From contig NZ_CP030840.1 of NCBI RefSeq assembly GCF_003330725.1, positions 3,782,001 through 3,846,000 on the forward strand: a stretch of 64,000 bases of DNA, in the 5' to 3' direction. Positions 33,718 to 43,600 of the stretch are shown in pieces; the stretch's first letter is position 1; each line of letters opens with the position of its first letter. The notes under the pieces are model-generated. The model was not told where the DNA came from. It was given only the letters and a program-made list of their open reading frames with translations, and made no database searches. A program made the translations under genes and the position numbers. Source of the stretch: Acidisarcina polymorpha. GTDB lineage: Bacteria > Acidobacteriota > Terriglobia > Terriglobales > Acidobacteriaceae.

Positions 33718-36573
33718 CTAAACCAGCACCGCACTCAAGAGGCCGTCTCTCCACTCGGTCTCAAGCAGTTGTTCCACTGTTTCCGCCGGGATCGGCCTTG
33801 ACAGGAGATAGCCCTGAGCGGCATCGCAGCGATAGCTCCGAATGCATTCCAGTTGGCAGGCATCCTCGATTCCCTCTGCAACGACAACCAGGTTGAGGGT
33901 ATGTGCCATGCGTACGATCGCGCCAAACAACTGCGTTTTGCGTTCATCGGTGCCAACATCCTCCAAGAAAGTCCGATCCAGCTTGACGGTGGAGACTGCG
34001 AGCCGCGGAAGGTAAGATAGCGAAGAGTATCCTGTACCGAAATCGTCGATAGCGATCCTGACGCCGAGTGCTTGAATGGCATCAAGCTGAACTTCCGCGG
34101 AGCTCTGCATCAACATACTCTCCGTCACCTCTAGATGCAGTGCGCTGCTTGGGAGCCCGGCTCGACTTAGAGCATCCCGCACTTGCTCGGCAAAGTTGTT
34201 GGTCTCCATCTGCTGGGGCGAGACGTTGACCGCAACGAACAAGTTCGTGCTGTAGCGAGACCTCCAGTCGCCGATGTGCCGGAGTGACTCCTCTAGCACC
34301 CAAACACCGATGGCTCGAATATTTCCGGTGTATTCGGCCATGGGGATAAACTCAGCTGGAGAAATGTTACCGAGCTCTTGATGTTGCCAGCGTAGCAATG
34401 CCTCGAATCCGATCAGGCGCCCTTCGTCGAGAGAAATTTGAGCTTGAAAGTGGACCTTCATCTCTCCACGTTCAATGGCATGAAACAGGTCCTGTTCGAG
34501 CTGAACTCGACGTACAAGCTTTTCATGCTGAGGGATCTCGAAGACGACGAACTGGTTGCCCCCTTTTTGTTTTGCGGAGTACATCGCAGAATCGGCAGTA
34601 TGCAGGATATCGGCGATCGAGTTCATGCCCCGGCCGTTCGTGGGGGCGAGACCGACGCTGGCCGCGCAGCGAAATGGCCGTCCATCCAGGGAGAAAGGCT
34701 CGCGGAAGTCCTCGATGATCAGTTGCGCCAGTATGCTGGCCTCATCGAGTTCAAGGTCTTCGCAGCAGACAACGAACTCGTCGCCGCCCAATCGCGCCAC
34801 CAGGTGCTTTCCCTCGGCTCGTGCTACCAGCCGCTTGCCCACTTGAATGAGCAGGGCGTCCCCTGCGTCATGCCCGAAGGTATCGTTCAATAACTTGAAG
34901 CGATCAATGTCGATAAAGATCAAGGATGCGGGACTCTCGGACGGATGCTCCCTTCTCATCGAAAGCCGGTGCAGGAGAACGCGCCGATTGGGCAAATTCG
35001 TGAGAGTATCGACACACGTCGTTTGGGCCTCTGCGTCTGCCTGGCGCAAAAGTGCCACATGAAAGGTGTGCTGCAGCTCGAGGGCCGCGGCGATGTCCGT
35101 TCTCGTCCAAGGAGCGGCTTTGCCACGTTGAGTTTCGGTCCAGGCTGCAAATGAGGTACGCGGGCAGATTTGTCCGCTGGCTGGATCTACTTTTTTCGAC
35201 TCACCCGGATTGCCTCCCCATTCGATGGTTCGGAGGACCTCGGGACGAAACCAGACCACGCAATCGTCAGTCGAATCAGCAACCGAAATCATAAGCGCAC
35301 CGCTTGAAACAGGAGCGAATTCAGCAAAGTGGGATTTCAAAGTCGGAACCGCATCACAGCTGGTGATTCCATTCGACAAGCGCCCTCGGAGGAAATGCAT
35401 CAATGCAAGCGCATCTTGGAGTGGCGGAGTCACTCCGCCGAGGCGTGCATATCCGTGAAGTTGGACCAGGACCCCCGTCGCACGGAGAGGCGCAAGCAAT
35501 TCCTGGGTATAGTCCGGCAACAGATCGGCCATTGGTCTTCCGGAGGCGACCATCGAGGCCACCTTACCGAGTCGTCCGCGATTGTCGAGCTCCTCCGCAT
35601 TCCTGTCCTTGGTGTCGGTCACCCCGATCAACATCGAGATGATCTGCCCCAAAACGTCACATAGCGAGCGGACCTCTGGCTGTACCTGGAGTGGCTTGCG
35701 ATGATGACAGATAATGAGTCCCCAGAGCCGTTGCTGGTCGATCAGCGAAATGGCGAAGCTAGAGCCCACCCCCATATTTTTCATGTATTGAATGTGAACC
35801 GGCGAGACACTCCGCAGCGTGCATCGGGTCATGTCGAGCGGCCGCCCTTTGGTAAGAAGAGGATCGCCAAGTATCGGCGAAGTCAGGGAGTCCACGTCGG
35901 CTATCGATCGGGTTTGCTGGAGGAGATACAAAGCCCTCGCCTGCGATGGGATATCCGAAGCCGGAAAATGAAGATGAAGGAAACTTGCAACATGCGGTTC
36001 CTTGTCTTCAGCCACGACCTCTCCATGGTCATCGGGGTGAAAGCGATAGATCATGACGTGGTCGTGTCCGGTCAACGCACGAATGCCCCGGACTGTCTGA
36101 TTACAGAGCTCCTGTTGGGTTTTCGCCTCCCGAATTCCCTCTACTGCAACTTCCATCCGTTCGGTCAAGTTGTCCCAACCATCGGTCTGCCGCTCCTTTT
36201 CTATCTCCACACAGATCAGGTCATTGACGCGATGAGTGAACGCCAGGAGCTGCACTGCGCCCCCGCCCGGCAGATTGATGTTCAGCCGGTTGCCCGGCTT
36301 TCGCCCCTGCGCGTCATGGGACTTGAGGATCGCGGCGGCAGAGTCAGCCGTCAGAATCTCCGCTAAGGGCCGGCCTAAAACCGTTGCCGGCGCAATGCCC
36401 AAAAAGCTTTCGGCGTTCGCACTGACATAGGCTATGAGCAGGTCTCCACTGGTGACGGCGAGCAGCATCCCGTGGGACTGTATTGCTGATGGGATGTGAA
36501 TCGGTTCCTGATGGCAGTTCGTCACGTCTACCGGCATCTCGGGGAGATCGCAATGGTTATCGGTGCTGATCAT
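33718..36573 (-). CDS. Bacteriophytochrome with GGDEF and EAL domains
   Basis: The 951-residue protein begins with the phytochrome PAS domain, including DVTNCHQEPIHIPSAIQSHG; Cys20 is in the position of the biliverdin-binding cysteine of bacteriophytochromes. A GAF domain follows with FPASDIPSQARALYLLQQT and SVSPVHIQYMKNMGVGSS, then a PHY domain. The output half has GGDEF (LVARLGGDEFVVCCE) and EAL (FEALLRWQHQELG) domains, both with their signature residues, so it could make and degrade c-di-GMP under red/far-red control. It lies in the cytoplasm. Its ATG lies inside the end of the heme oxygenase gene, so both are in one operon. Confidence 0.92.
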   Translation of the reverse strand: MISTDNHCDLPEMPVDVTNCHQEPIHIPSAIQSHGMLLAVTSGDLLIAYVSANAESFLGIAPATVLGRPLAEILTADSAAAILKSHDAQGRKPGNRLNINLPGGGAVQLLAFTHRVNDLICVEIEKERQTDGWDNLTERMEVAVEGIREAKTQQELCNQTVRGIRALTGHDHVMIYRFHPDDHGEVVAEDKEPHVASFLHLHFPASDIPSQARALYLLQQTRSIADVDSLTSPILGDPLLTKGRPLDMTRCTLRSVSPVHIQYMKNMGVGSSFAISLIDQQRLWGLIICHHRKPLQVQPEVRSLCDVLGQIISMLIGVTDTKDRNAEELDNRGRLGKVASMVASGRPMADLLPDYTQELLAPLRATGVLVQLHGYARLGGVTPPLQDALALMHFLRGRLSNGITSCDAVPTLKSHFAEFAPVSSGALMISVADSTDDCVVWFRPEVLRTIEWGGNPGESKKVDPASGQICPRTSFAAWTETQRGKAAPWTRTDIAAALELQHTFHVALLRQADAEAQTTCVDTLTNLPNRRVLLHRLSMRREHPSESPASLIFIDIDRFKLLNDTFGHDAGDALLIQVGKRLVARAEGKHLVARLGGDEFVVCCEDLELDEASILAQLIIEDFREPFSLDGRPFRCAASVGLAPTNGRGMNSIADILHTADSAMYSAKQKGGNQFVVFEIPQHEKLVRRVQLEQDLFHAIERGEMKVHFQAQISLDEGRLIGFEALLRWQHQELGNISPAEFIPMAEYTGNIRAIGVWVLEESLRHIGDWRSRYSTNLFVAVNVSPQQMETNNFAEQVRDALSRAGLPSSALHLEVTESMLMQSSAEVQLDAIQALGVRIAIDDFGTGYSSLSYLPRLAVSTVKLDRTFLEDVGTDERKTQLFGAIVRMAHTLNLVVVAEGIEDACQLECIRSYRCDAAQGYLLSRPIPAETVEQLLETEWRDGLLSAVLV

Positions 36574-37267
36574 TTTTCATCCATTCCCCGATGGAGCGAA
36601 AAGTGGCGATCGCGCCTTCAATAACTTGCTGAGCTTCTCCTGGATGGGCAATTCCATAATCGTCGAGGCATTTCTTGAAGTATTTCCAGGAGTCCTCGGC
36701 ATTCGGGATGCGACAGGCAAAGAATGCCGTCGCTCCGGTAAGCTGTGCTCCAAGCACTTGTTCGAGACGACGAAGAATGAACCGGGCCCCCAGTGTGGCG
36801 CCCTCCAATACATACAGTGCCCCAAGAGAGTGAGCAAAGCTCGGCATGACCGGTAAAGCGCGAACGGGTGCATCTCTCATCATGATTGGAACGACACCCA
36901 AGGCGCATAGGTCCGACGCTAACCGCACGGTGCGCAGTCTTTCTTGTATGGACAGACCCGCATCCGACCAGCCGTCACATCCGAGTAATGCGGCCTCGAG
37001 TGGACGGTAAAGCCGGTAGAACCGAATGAGACACTCGCGATATTCATCCAGGGTATGAATGGAATCGGGGAGCCTCAAATCTCGCTCAACCTGTTCATGC
37101 AGAGAGGAAGTTTCGTTTCGCAGACGCAAAGATAGCGCCGAGCTCGCAGACTGGACGGTTTGCTGCTGGTGGTCCGGCGATTCAGCCGCTGTTTCCAAGG
37201 TAGACCGCTGATCTCCTCGGCCCATTTCAGGAGCATGATTCTTAAGCACCTGTGTTCCTGGCCACAT
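36557..37267 (-). CDS. Heme oxygenase (biliverdin-producing, bphO-like)
   Basis: The product has heme oxygenase features: LRLRNETSSLHEQVERDL, with a His in the position of the proximal heme ligand, and LGALYVLEGATLGARFI, the distal-helix Gly-rich region. It opens heme to biliverdin, the chromophore of the phytochrome whose gene overlaps its 3' end by 17 bp. The frame is open from a TTG at 37330; ATGs at 37267 and 37225 are alternatives and none has a good Shine-Dalgarno. The core needs only about 190 residues from residue 65 of the longest frame. The N-terminal 40-60 residues look non-conserved. Confidence 0.85.
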   Translation of the reverse strand: MWPGTQVLKNHAPEMGRGDQRSTLETAAESPDHQQQTVQSASSALSLRLRNETSSLHEQVERDLRLPDSIHTLDEYRECLIRFYRLYRPLEAALLGCDGWSDAGLSIQERLRTVRLASDLCALGVVPIMMRDAPVRALPVMPSFAHSLGALYVLEGATLGARFILRRLEQVLGAQLTGATAFFACRIPNAEDSWKYFKKCLDDYGIAHPGEAQQVIEGAIATFRSIGEWMKNDQHR

Positions 37268-37521
37268 GCTTGATACTTCGGACAATTTTGGAGAACCGTG
37301 AGAGCATTCTAAGAATCCCGCGCACACCAATGTGCACGGCGTTTAGGTGAGTTAGTAATGAGAGTGTTAGGAGGGATGATCCAGGTCTTGGAGGCAAGCC
37401 GTGGTTGCAATGGGGCTTAGCCGCGGAAAGTCTCCACAGAGACCGAACTCCGCATCAGCTATCCCGGTCTGGCGAATGGAACGCCCTTCGCAATGAGCAG
37501 CGCACCCGCAGCCACACCAGG

Positions 37522-38052
37522 CTATGAGTTGGTCTTTGTGGCGGCAACGCCTACCCAGCGATTGCAATCATCAAAGATTGCTTTCAAATCGCTCCGTCTC
37601 AAGATATTCTCGGCGCCTGGTTCGCTGCGAACTGCATTCAGAAGGGTCATTGCCTCGCGATACTCATTCCAAGCTTCCTGTGAATTCCCGCTGAGGCGGG
37701 AGGCGGTCGCCTGGAGATAATAAATTCTTGCCAGACGCAAACGCATTCCTGACCTCTCTGTGGGCGCTGTGACGTCTTGCAGCGTCTGCCTGGCGTGCGC
37801 GTAATCCTTCGCCTGGATCAGTGCCTCGGCGAGCGAAACGGAGCACTGCAACGCCAGGTTCCTGTCAGAAGCCTTGTCGGAGGCGATCAGTGCGCGCAGC
37901 CGGCTGACCGCATCGCTGCCATGGCCCTGCGCGATAGCCAGCCGCGCCAGATTGAGCGTGGCTTCGACTATCCCGTTCGGACTGCTCCCTCTGGATGCGG
38001 ATTTGAGAGCAGCGGCGAATTGTGGGCTGGCTCCGGCAAAGTCTCCACGATA
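37522..38052 (-). pseudogene. Displaced C-terminal TPR part of the Ser/Thr kinase gene
   Basis: From a frameshift near 38050 to a stop at 37522-37524 the minus strand encodes a continuation of the kinase's helical repeats: FAGASPQFAAALKSASRG, then CSVSLAEALIQAKDYAHARQ, and ending DDCNRWVGVAATKTNS. It has no start of its own. The coding strand reads CTATATCGTGG where CTATCGTGG would keep the frame, so a two-base AT duplication separates it from the upstream part. Confidence 0.8.
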
Positions 38053-41000
38053 TAGAGCGATGTTTTCCCCTGTGTGCCTTGGACACTTGCCAGAAGAGTC
38101 TCGTTTTTCAACTCCTTGGCCAAACTCTCAGCCTGATCCAGCAGCGGTCCTGCCTCATCGCCTCTTCCGGCTCGGCCGAGCGCCTCGGCAAGGTTGACCA
38201 GGGCCATGGCGGCATCAGTACTCTTGTCTCCCAGAGCCTCAAAACCTTTGACAGCAGACTGGATCGAATCGACTGCGGCGCCGAATCTTGCCTGATATCC
38301 AAAGATCAAACCCATCTGGCTCTGGGTCGAAGCGACGCCCAGAGCGTTACCGTTGCTGCGCCAGATGTCGAGCGCTCGTTTGAGAGAGGACAATGCCTGG
38401 TCGTATTGACCGGTCATCGTATAAGCGCTGCCAAGCCCCTGAAGCGGCTCGGCTATGCGCTGCGGAACCTCGATCTTCTCCCCCAGCTGGAGCGCCTGCT
38501 GGAAATAGGTAAAGGCGCTTTCGGTATCTCCCTTGGCCAGGTGGAGATCGCCGATATCGTTCAGGCAGAGTGCTTCGTTGTTCTGGTCGCCGGCATCGCG
38601 CTCTACCTGGAGCGCTTGGCGGAAGAGTTGTAGCGCCTGGTCATTCTGATCGCGGGCCTGATAAACACCCGCCATATCGATGAGAGCGTCACCAGCTTCT
38701 TTATTCGAGCCGATCTGTTGGAAGAGCGCGAGCGCCTTCTTATAATTCGCGAGCGCCTCATCGGACTTACCCATATCAAGCTGCATCTGGGCAGTTTCGT
38801 CCAGTCCCGCGGCAACCGCGCGCTTCTGTCCGATCTTCTCGCTGATGGCAATGGCTTCATCGAAATACCGCAGTGCTTCATCCCGCTTCTGCAGCAGCCG
38901 GTAGGTGATGCCCATCGAGAGCAGAATCATCGCGTGCTGCTCTTTATTGTCAGTCTGAATGGTCAGGTATTCAGCCTTGCTCAGAGGATCCAGGGCGGCC
39001 TGCGGCTGGCCACTCTGTCCCTCGACGATGCCCAACTGCCACAGAGCAATCACGTTCTTTGGATCGGCTTCAAGAATCTTCGTGAACTGCGCGCGCGCTT
39101 TCGGGTAATCTCCGGTGTCGGAATACAACGTGCCGAGCGCATACTGCACATCAACGTTGCTGGGCATCGATTGAGCGAGACTTTCGTAAATACCGATTGC
39201 CTTCTTGGAGTCGTCGAGGATCGTTGCGTGGGCGGCCGCGATGAGCGATGACTCTAATTGCGGCAGGTTTTCCGAACTTGCCAGCTCGACCGCTCGCCGC
39301 GAGGATTGTTGAGCGTCCGCCTCGTGGCCCAATGACGCCCGCGTCTGGCCGAGTGCCGAGTAGGCCAGCGCAAACTGAGGATCCGCCTCCACCGCGCTTT
39401 GGAAGGAGGAGCTCGCTTCAATATTCCGCCCGACCCGCATCAGTTCAAGTCCCTGATTAAAGTCGCGGAGAGCGTCAAGCGATTGGGAGGTGGGCTTGAA
39501 TGCCTGGTTCTGCAACTTATTAACTTCGCTTGAGGAAAAAGCGAGGCTCTTGCGAACCTCGTCGGCGAGTGCATCGATTGCCGCCGGGAGGGCCCGGTCG
39601 CTTGCAGCCGTCGCTTTCACTGCCACAGTCCGGGTGTGCTTGAAATCACGAACGCTTGCATCGATCTGGATCTGATCGCCTAATCGCACATACTGTCCTG
39701 AAACAGCTATATCCGTCCCGGTGAGATCCACCACGTGCCGCAGCATGTCGGCGTCGACGATTGTCCCCGGCTGCACCTGCAAATCAGACATCACCTGGTG
39801 AAGACGGCCGCTCGAGATGGTGTGGAGTTGCTCGGATTGGCCAATGTCCGTGCTAAGCGTGTCAGCCAAATAGGGGCCCAGCCAATCGAGCTTTGGATCT
39901 CCGGAAGCGTTATGCAGCGGCAGCACGGCCAGGGTAAAGGCCGGATTGACCGCCGCGCCCCGCGTTGATGTCTCCGGCTTCGCGGCTGGACGAAGGACAA
40001 AATAGCCGCCTATCGCCAGGGCCAGGAGAATTGCCACCACTCCGGAACCGATCAGCAACCACGCATTCTTCCCCAGCCCCTGCTTGGCATTCTCCTTGCG
40101 GGCCGGAGGCGCCTCGCTGATCGCGCGCCTGCCCTGCCACGCTTCTAGATCCGCGAGTAGTTGGGCCGAGGTCTGGTAGCGTTCGGCTAGATCGCGTTCC
40201 AAACAACGGGTCACGATAGCGCTTAGAGGGGCTGGAATCGTGTCATCCAGTTCGGAGACGGGGACCACGCGTTCTTGAGTCCGCTTGATCAGGCTGGCCA
40301 GAGCGCTGTCTGCCCGGAAAGGAATGGCGCCGCTCAATAGTTCATAAAAAATGACGCCGAGAGAAAAGATGTCGGAGCGCTGATCGAGCTCCTTCGCCAG
40401 CGCTTGCTCCGGAGACATGTACTCCATCGTGCCGACCAACGCTCCGGATTGAGTCATTCCATCGCTTCCCAAAGTCCTGGCCAGACCGAAATCCATGACC
40501 ACCACGCGCCCATTCACATCCCGCATGATGTTCTGCGGCTTCAAATCCCGGTGGATGACTCCCACTGCGTGCGCTGCTTCGAGGGCGCGACAGACCTGCT
40601 GCATGATCTCCACTGCTTCAACGGGAGAGAGCTTGGTTCTTTCCTGAATCAGAGAGCGCAGATCCTGGCCCTCGACAAACTCCATGGTGATGAACTTCAT
40701 TCCATCGGATTCGCCGAGATCGTAGATACGAACAACATTCTTGTGTGTTACCTGAGTAGCGAGGATGAGTTCCTGTTTAAATCGGTCGATGATGGACTGA
40801 TTTCCGGCGAGGTCCGGTCGGATCACTTTGACCGCCACAATACGGCTCAACTCCAAGTCTCTCGCCTGGTAGACCGCGCCCATTCCCCCAATTCCGAGAA
40901 TGTGGAGGATCTCATAGCGCTGGCCAAGGACCGTCCCGACTTCCAGGATGGGCACACCCGCGTAGACATTGAAGGGTCCGGAGGCCGGGCGGGGAGTCGC

Positions 41001-41243
41001 GGGAACGCCCAACATGGTAGGTGCATCGGAGGAGATTCTGCGGCCAGGAAGGTCTGAGATCTTGCGATCCGGTATGTCAATCAGGGTCGGGGAATCGAGA
41101 CCAGGTGTACTCCCGGAGGAGGAACTCTCGCCCGGCAGGGGAACGCGTATCCCTGCACCCTTGTTTCGCAGGTCGTCTTGCCGGTCTCGGCGCTTCTCAT
41201 CCATAAAGCGTTGATGCTCCGGGTCACGCTCGGCGACCCACAT
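37968..41243 (-). CDS. Membrane Ser/Thr protein kinase with TPR repeats, frameshifted near its 3' end
   Basis: After a Lys/Arg-rich N-terminus comes a Hanks-type kinase domain: LGIGGMGAVYQARDLELS with VAVKVIRPDL (ATP loop and Lys), HRDLKPQNIM (catalytic loop) and VMDFGLARTLG. One membrane helix follows (AWLLIGSGVVAILLALAIGG), then a TolB-like periplasmic region (FTLAVLPLHNASGDPKLDWL) and a long array of TPR repeats (ALANYKKALALFQQIGSNKE, DQALQLFRQALQVERDAG). The kinase is active-site complete. ATG 41243 is chosen; TTG 41315 and ATG 41204 are alternatives. The frame exits early at 37968 after a two-base insertion, losing about 175 residues of TPR. Confidence 0.85.
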   Translation of the reverse strand: MWVAERDPEHQRFMDEKRRDRQDDLRNKGAGIRVPLPGESSSSGSTPGLDSPTLIDIPDRKISDLPGRRISSDAPTMLGVPATPRPASGPFNVYAGVPILEVGTVLGQRYEILHILGIGGMGAVYQARDLELSRIVAVKVIRPDLAGNQSIIDRFKQELILATQVTHKNVVRIYDLGESDGMKFITMEFVEGQDLRSLIQERTKLSPVEAVEIMQQVCRALEAAHAVGVIHRDLKPQNIMRDVNGRVVVMDFGLARTLGSDGMTQSGALVGTMEYMSPEQALAKELDQRSDIFSLGVIFYELLSGAIPFRADSALASLIKRTQERVVPVSELDDTIPAPLSAIVTRCLERDLAERYQTSAQLLADLEAWQGRRAISEAPPARKENAKQGLGKNAWLLIGSGVVAILLALAIGGYFVLRPAAKPETSTRGAAVNPAFTLAVLPLHNASGDPKLDWLGPYLADTLSTDIGQSEQLHTISSGRLHQVMSDLQVQPGTIVDADMLRHVVDLTGTDIAVSGQYVRLGDQIQIDASVRDFKHTRTVAVKATAASDRALPAAIDALADEVRKSLAFSSSEVNKLQNQAFKPTSQSLDALRDFNQGLELMRVGRNIEASSSFQSAVEADPQFALAYSALGQTRASLGHEADAQQSSRRAVELASSENLPQLESSLIAAAHATILDDSKKAIGIYESLAQSMPSNVDVQYALGTLYSDTGDYPKARAQFTKILEADPKNVIALWQLGIVEGQSGQPQAALDPLSKAEYLTIQTDNKEQHAMILLSMGITYRLLQKRDEALRYFDEAIAISEKIGQKRAVAAGLDETAQMQLDMGKSDEALANYKKALALFQQIGSNKEAGDALIDMAGVYQARDQNDQALQLFRQALQVERDAGDQNNEALCLNDIGDLHLAKGDTESAFTYFQQALQLGEKIEVPQRIAEPLQGLGSAYTMTGQYDQALSSLKRALDIWRSNGNALGVASTQSQMGLIFGYQARFGAAVDSIQSAVKGFEALGDKSTDAAMALVNLAEALGRAGRGDEAGPLLDQAESLAKELKNETLLASVQGTQGKTSLYIVETLPEPAHNSPLLSNPHPEGAVRTG

Positions 41244-41315
41244 CGAACCGTTTGCGGAGTTCAGGCTCCAGTTGCCAATGAATACGCCTAGTTCACTGGA
41301 GTATATAACGTGCAA

Positions 41316-41618
41316 AGAGAAGTAAAAACGAGTTTAAGCAGGGACCGCCGATCGTCTTCCGTTGGCCCCAATCGACTCGTTTCAGACGTCAGGATGATCG
41401 GGGAAATTCCCCCTCGTTCCGGACATTTTTTATCGCCATCCTAGTCATGGTGACTCCGAGGGCGATACCGTTTCATGGGAGACAGGCGCTTCCTGGCGAT
41501 GGGGAGGATGTTAGAGCCCCTGGTTCGCTCTGGCGATGCTGGTTCGCTCTGGCGATTCTGGTGGGCTCTGGCGATGCTGGTTTCAGAAGTCCCGGGAGGA
41601 GTACTGGCTGGTCGCAGT
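41316..41618. other. Intergenic region between motB and the Ser/Thr kinase gene
   Basis: About 300 bp following the motB stop and upstream of the kinase, both on the minus strand. It contains the 19-bp tandem repeat listed separately and an A/T-rich stretch near 41298-41335 (minus-strand TTTACTTCTCT) that could be part of the kinase promoter. No gene was recognised. Confidence 0.5.
41520..41582 (+). repeat. 19-bp tandem repeat, just over three units
   Basis: The unit CTGGTTCGCTCTGGCGATG starts at 41520, is repeated at 41539 (last base T) and at 41558 (CTGGTGGGC...), and begins a fourth time at 41577. It lies 37 bp beyond the motB stop on the downstream side. Confidence 0.85.
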
Positions 41619-42455
41619 TTAATGCCCAGCGGTTGGCTTGCTGCCCGGCGTCTTCGCGGGCACGGTCGCCGAGCTTGGCGTGGGGTTCGTGTTCGGGCTC
41701 GGCACTGCGGCAGCACTCTGGGCGGGCAGGTCGGCAGGGGTGAGATATTGAACGATCAGCGAGACCCGCCGGTTGGACGGGTCAAAAGGGGCGGCGGGCA
41801 TACGTAATCGCTGGTTGGCAAAACCACGCACCTGTGAGACTTGATTCTCCCTCAGCCCTCCGGGATGTTGCATGAGCCTGCGGGCCACATTCGCCCGGTC
41901 TTCGGAGAGCTCCCAATTGGAATAAAGCTTCGCACCCGAGAACGGTTGAGAATCAGTGTGGCCTTCGATCGAGACGCGGTTGGGAACGGTGGAAAGCTTG
42001 TCGGCCAGCAGATTCAGCATGTCTTTGCCGTCCGGCTTGAGCGTTGTCCCTCCAAGATCAAAAAAAGTCCCGTCCTTGGATTCGAGCAGCTCGATCCGAA
42101 GTCCTTCCGGAGTGACAGTCATCTCGACTTGTTTGGAAAGGTCCTTTAAGTTGACCGTCTGATGGATCTGCCGCTCCAGCTGCTCCTTCAGTTTTTCTAT
42201 ATTTTCCTTGGTAAAGGGGAGTGCCTCGCCCGATCCCGACTTGTCGGATCCAACTTCGGTCGACTTGCCTAGCGGATCGTTGAAATAACCGGCAACAACT
42301 TTCTTGGTGTGCTCGCTAGTATTCAAGAGCCATAACACGATAAAGAGAGCCATCATCGCGGTGACGAAGTCGGCATAGGCGACCTTCCAGGCCCCGCCAT
42401 GGTGGCCGGCATGCCCTTTCCCGCGCTTAATGATGATAATGGTCGGCTTAGCCAT
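41619..42455 (-). CDS. motB: Flagellar motor stator protein MotB
   Basis: The 278-residue protein has the MotB N-terminus with one membrane helix, AYADFVTAMMALFIVLWLL; Asp29 is the proton-channel aspartate. A plug/linker region rich in charged residues follows, then an OmpA-like peptidoglycan-binding domain (RVSIEGHTDSQPFSG, SEDRANVARRLM). It anchors the stator to the cell wall. The Pro/Ser/Thr-rich C-terminal tail is unremarkable. It lies 152 bp downstream of motA on the same strand. Confidence 0.92.
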   Translation of the reverse strand: MAKPTIIIIKRGKGHAGHHGGAWKVAYADFVTAMMALFIVLWLLNTSEHTKKVVAGYFNDPLGKSTEVGSDKSGSGEALPFTKENIEKLKEQLERQIHQTVNLKDLSKQVEMTVTPEGLRIELLESKDGTFFDLGGTTLKPDGKDMLNLLADKLSTVPNRVSIEGHTDSQPFSGAKLYSNWELSEDRANVARRLMQHPGGLRENQVSQVRGFANQRLRMPAAPFDPSNRRVSLIVQYLTPADLPAQSAAAVPSPNTNPTPSSATVPAKTPGSKPTAGH

Positions 42456-42607
42456 ACCTTGGAGCGCTCCGAAGTTGCAGGTGTGAATGGATAGCGATTC
42501 GTTCGAAAAAAGACTAGTCCCGCGAGAACCGCCAAGCAGACGCGCATTTTTGTCGACAGGAGGTCCAGGGAGAGATGGTTAGTCCCCGGCAGCACTTCTT
42601 CTTCTAT

Positions 42608-43495
42608 CTAGGCGGCCTCTTTTTCGGTTGCGGCCGGCGCTGCCGACTCACCTCGGCAAGCTGCTTCCAATTCCTCGAACGTCGGCCGGACATGGAGCGG
42701 AATAGATCGGCGAGCAATCTCAACCACGGTCTGCGGTGCATTTCCTTTCATCGAGGCCAGCATCAGGACTCGTAGCATGTGCACGTAAGTGTGTTCTTCC
42801 TCGGTGGCCTTGGTCATATTCGAGCTCAGCGGACCAACGACTCCATAACACAACAGAATTCCTAGGAATGTGCCGACCAAGGCTGCTGCAACCTTTTTCC
42901 CCAACTCTTCCGGCGGACCACTCAAGGCGCCCATGGTAATGACCACGCCGAGCACCGCAGCGACAATCCCGAGACCCGGCAACGCATCCGCGACCGTCGA
43001 AAGCGCGGTGATCGGCGCAGAGGCGCCATGATGGCAGACATCCATATCCAGCTCCATCATCTGGTCCATGTCGAAGGGGTCAACTCCTCCGGTGACGATC
43101 ATGCGCATCGTGTCGCAGACAAAGTGGCAGACGTGATGATCCTTCAGGAACTCCGGATATTTCTTGAAGATCTCGCTCTCTTCCGGTTTCTCAATATCGC
43201 CTTCAATCGAGAGTAGACCGCCGCGGCGGACCTTGTTGAGCAGTTCGAACATCATGGTCAGCGAGGAGATGTAGCGGACCTTGCCGAACTTGGAGCTGCC
43301 GATTGTCCCCAGCAGGGCGCCAATGATCTGTTTGAGGATGTGCAACGGGTTGGCAGTCAGCAGCGTGCCCACTGCGGCGCCGACGATGATCAAGACCTCG
43401 GCCGGCTGCACCAGCACGGCCAAGTGTCCCTTCTCCATCATGAAGCCGCCTATGACGGCCCCGAACACTAACACGATACCGATTATGGCAAACAC
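42608..43495 (-). CDS. motA: Flagellar motor stator protein MotA
   Basis: Four membrane helices with VFAIIGIVLVFGAVIGGFMM at the start and the paired TM3-TM4 region ALPGLGIVAAVLGVVITMGA and LVGTFLGILLCYGVVGPLSS mark MotA. The cytoplasmic loop carries charged residues that contact FliG. GTG at 43495 is preferred over the TTG at 43534: it gives 295 residues, the usual length, begins exactly at the first helix and has GGGAG seven bases upstream. A sigma-28-like promoter lies about 106 bp upstream. It couples proton flow to rotation together with MotB. Confidence 0.92.
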   Translation of the reverse strand: MFAIIGIVLVFGAVIGGFMMEKGHLAVLVQPAEVLIIVGAAVGTLLTANPLHILKQIIGALLGTIGSSKFGKVRYISSLTMMFELLNKVRRGGLLSIEGDIEKPEESEIFKKYPEFLKDHHVCHFVCDTMRMIVTGGVDPFDMDQMMELDMDVCHHGASAPITALSTVADALPGLGIVAAVLGVVITMGALSGPPEELGKKVAAALVGTFLGILLCYGVVGPLSSNMTKATEEEHTYVHMLRVLMLASMKGNAPQTVVEIARRSIPLHVRPTFEELEAACRGESAAPAATEKEAA

Positions 43496-43600
43496 ATCAC
43501 GCTCCCAGAAATCCGCATCGGGACGGCGATCCAACCGTCGTTCGGAGGTGGCTTCTCTAACCCAGGGGTAAAGGGAGAAAAATCGACCGTCTCACCGGCT

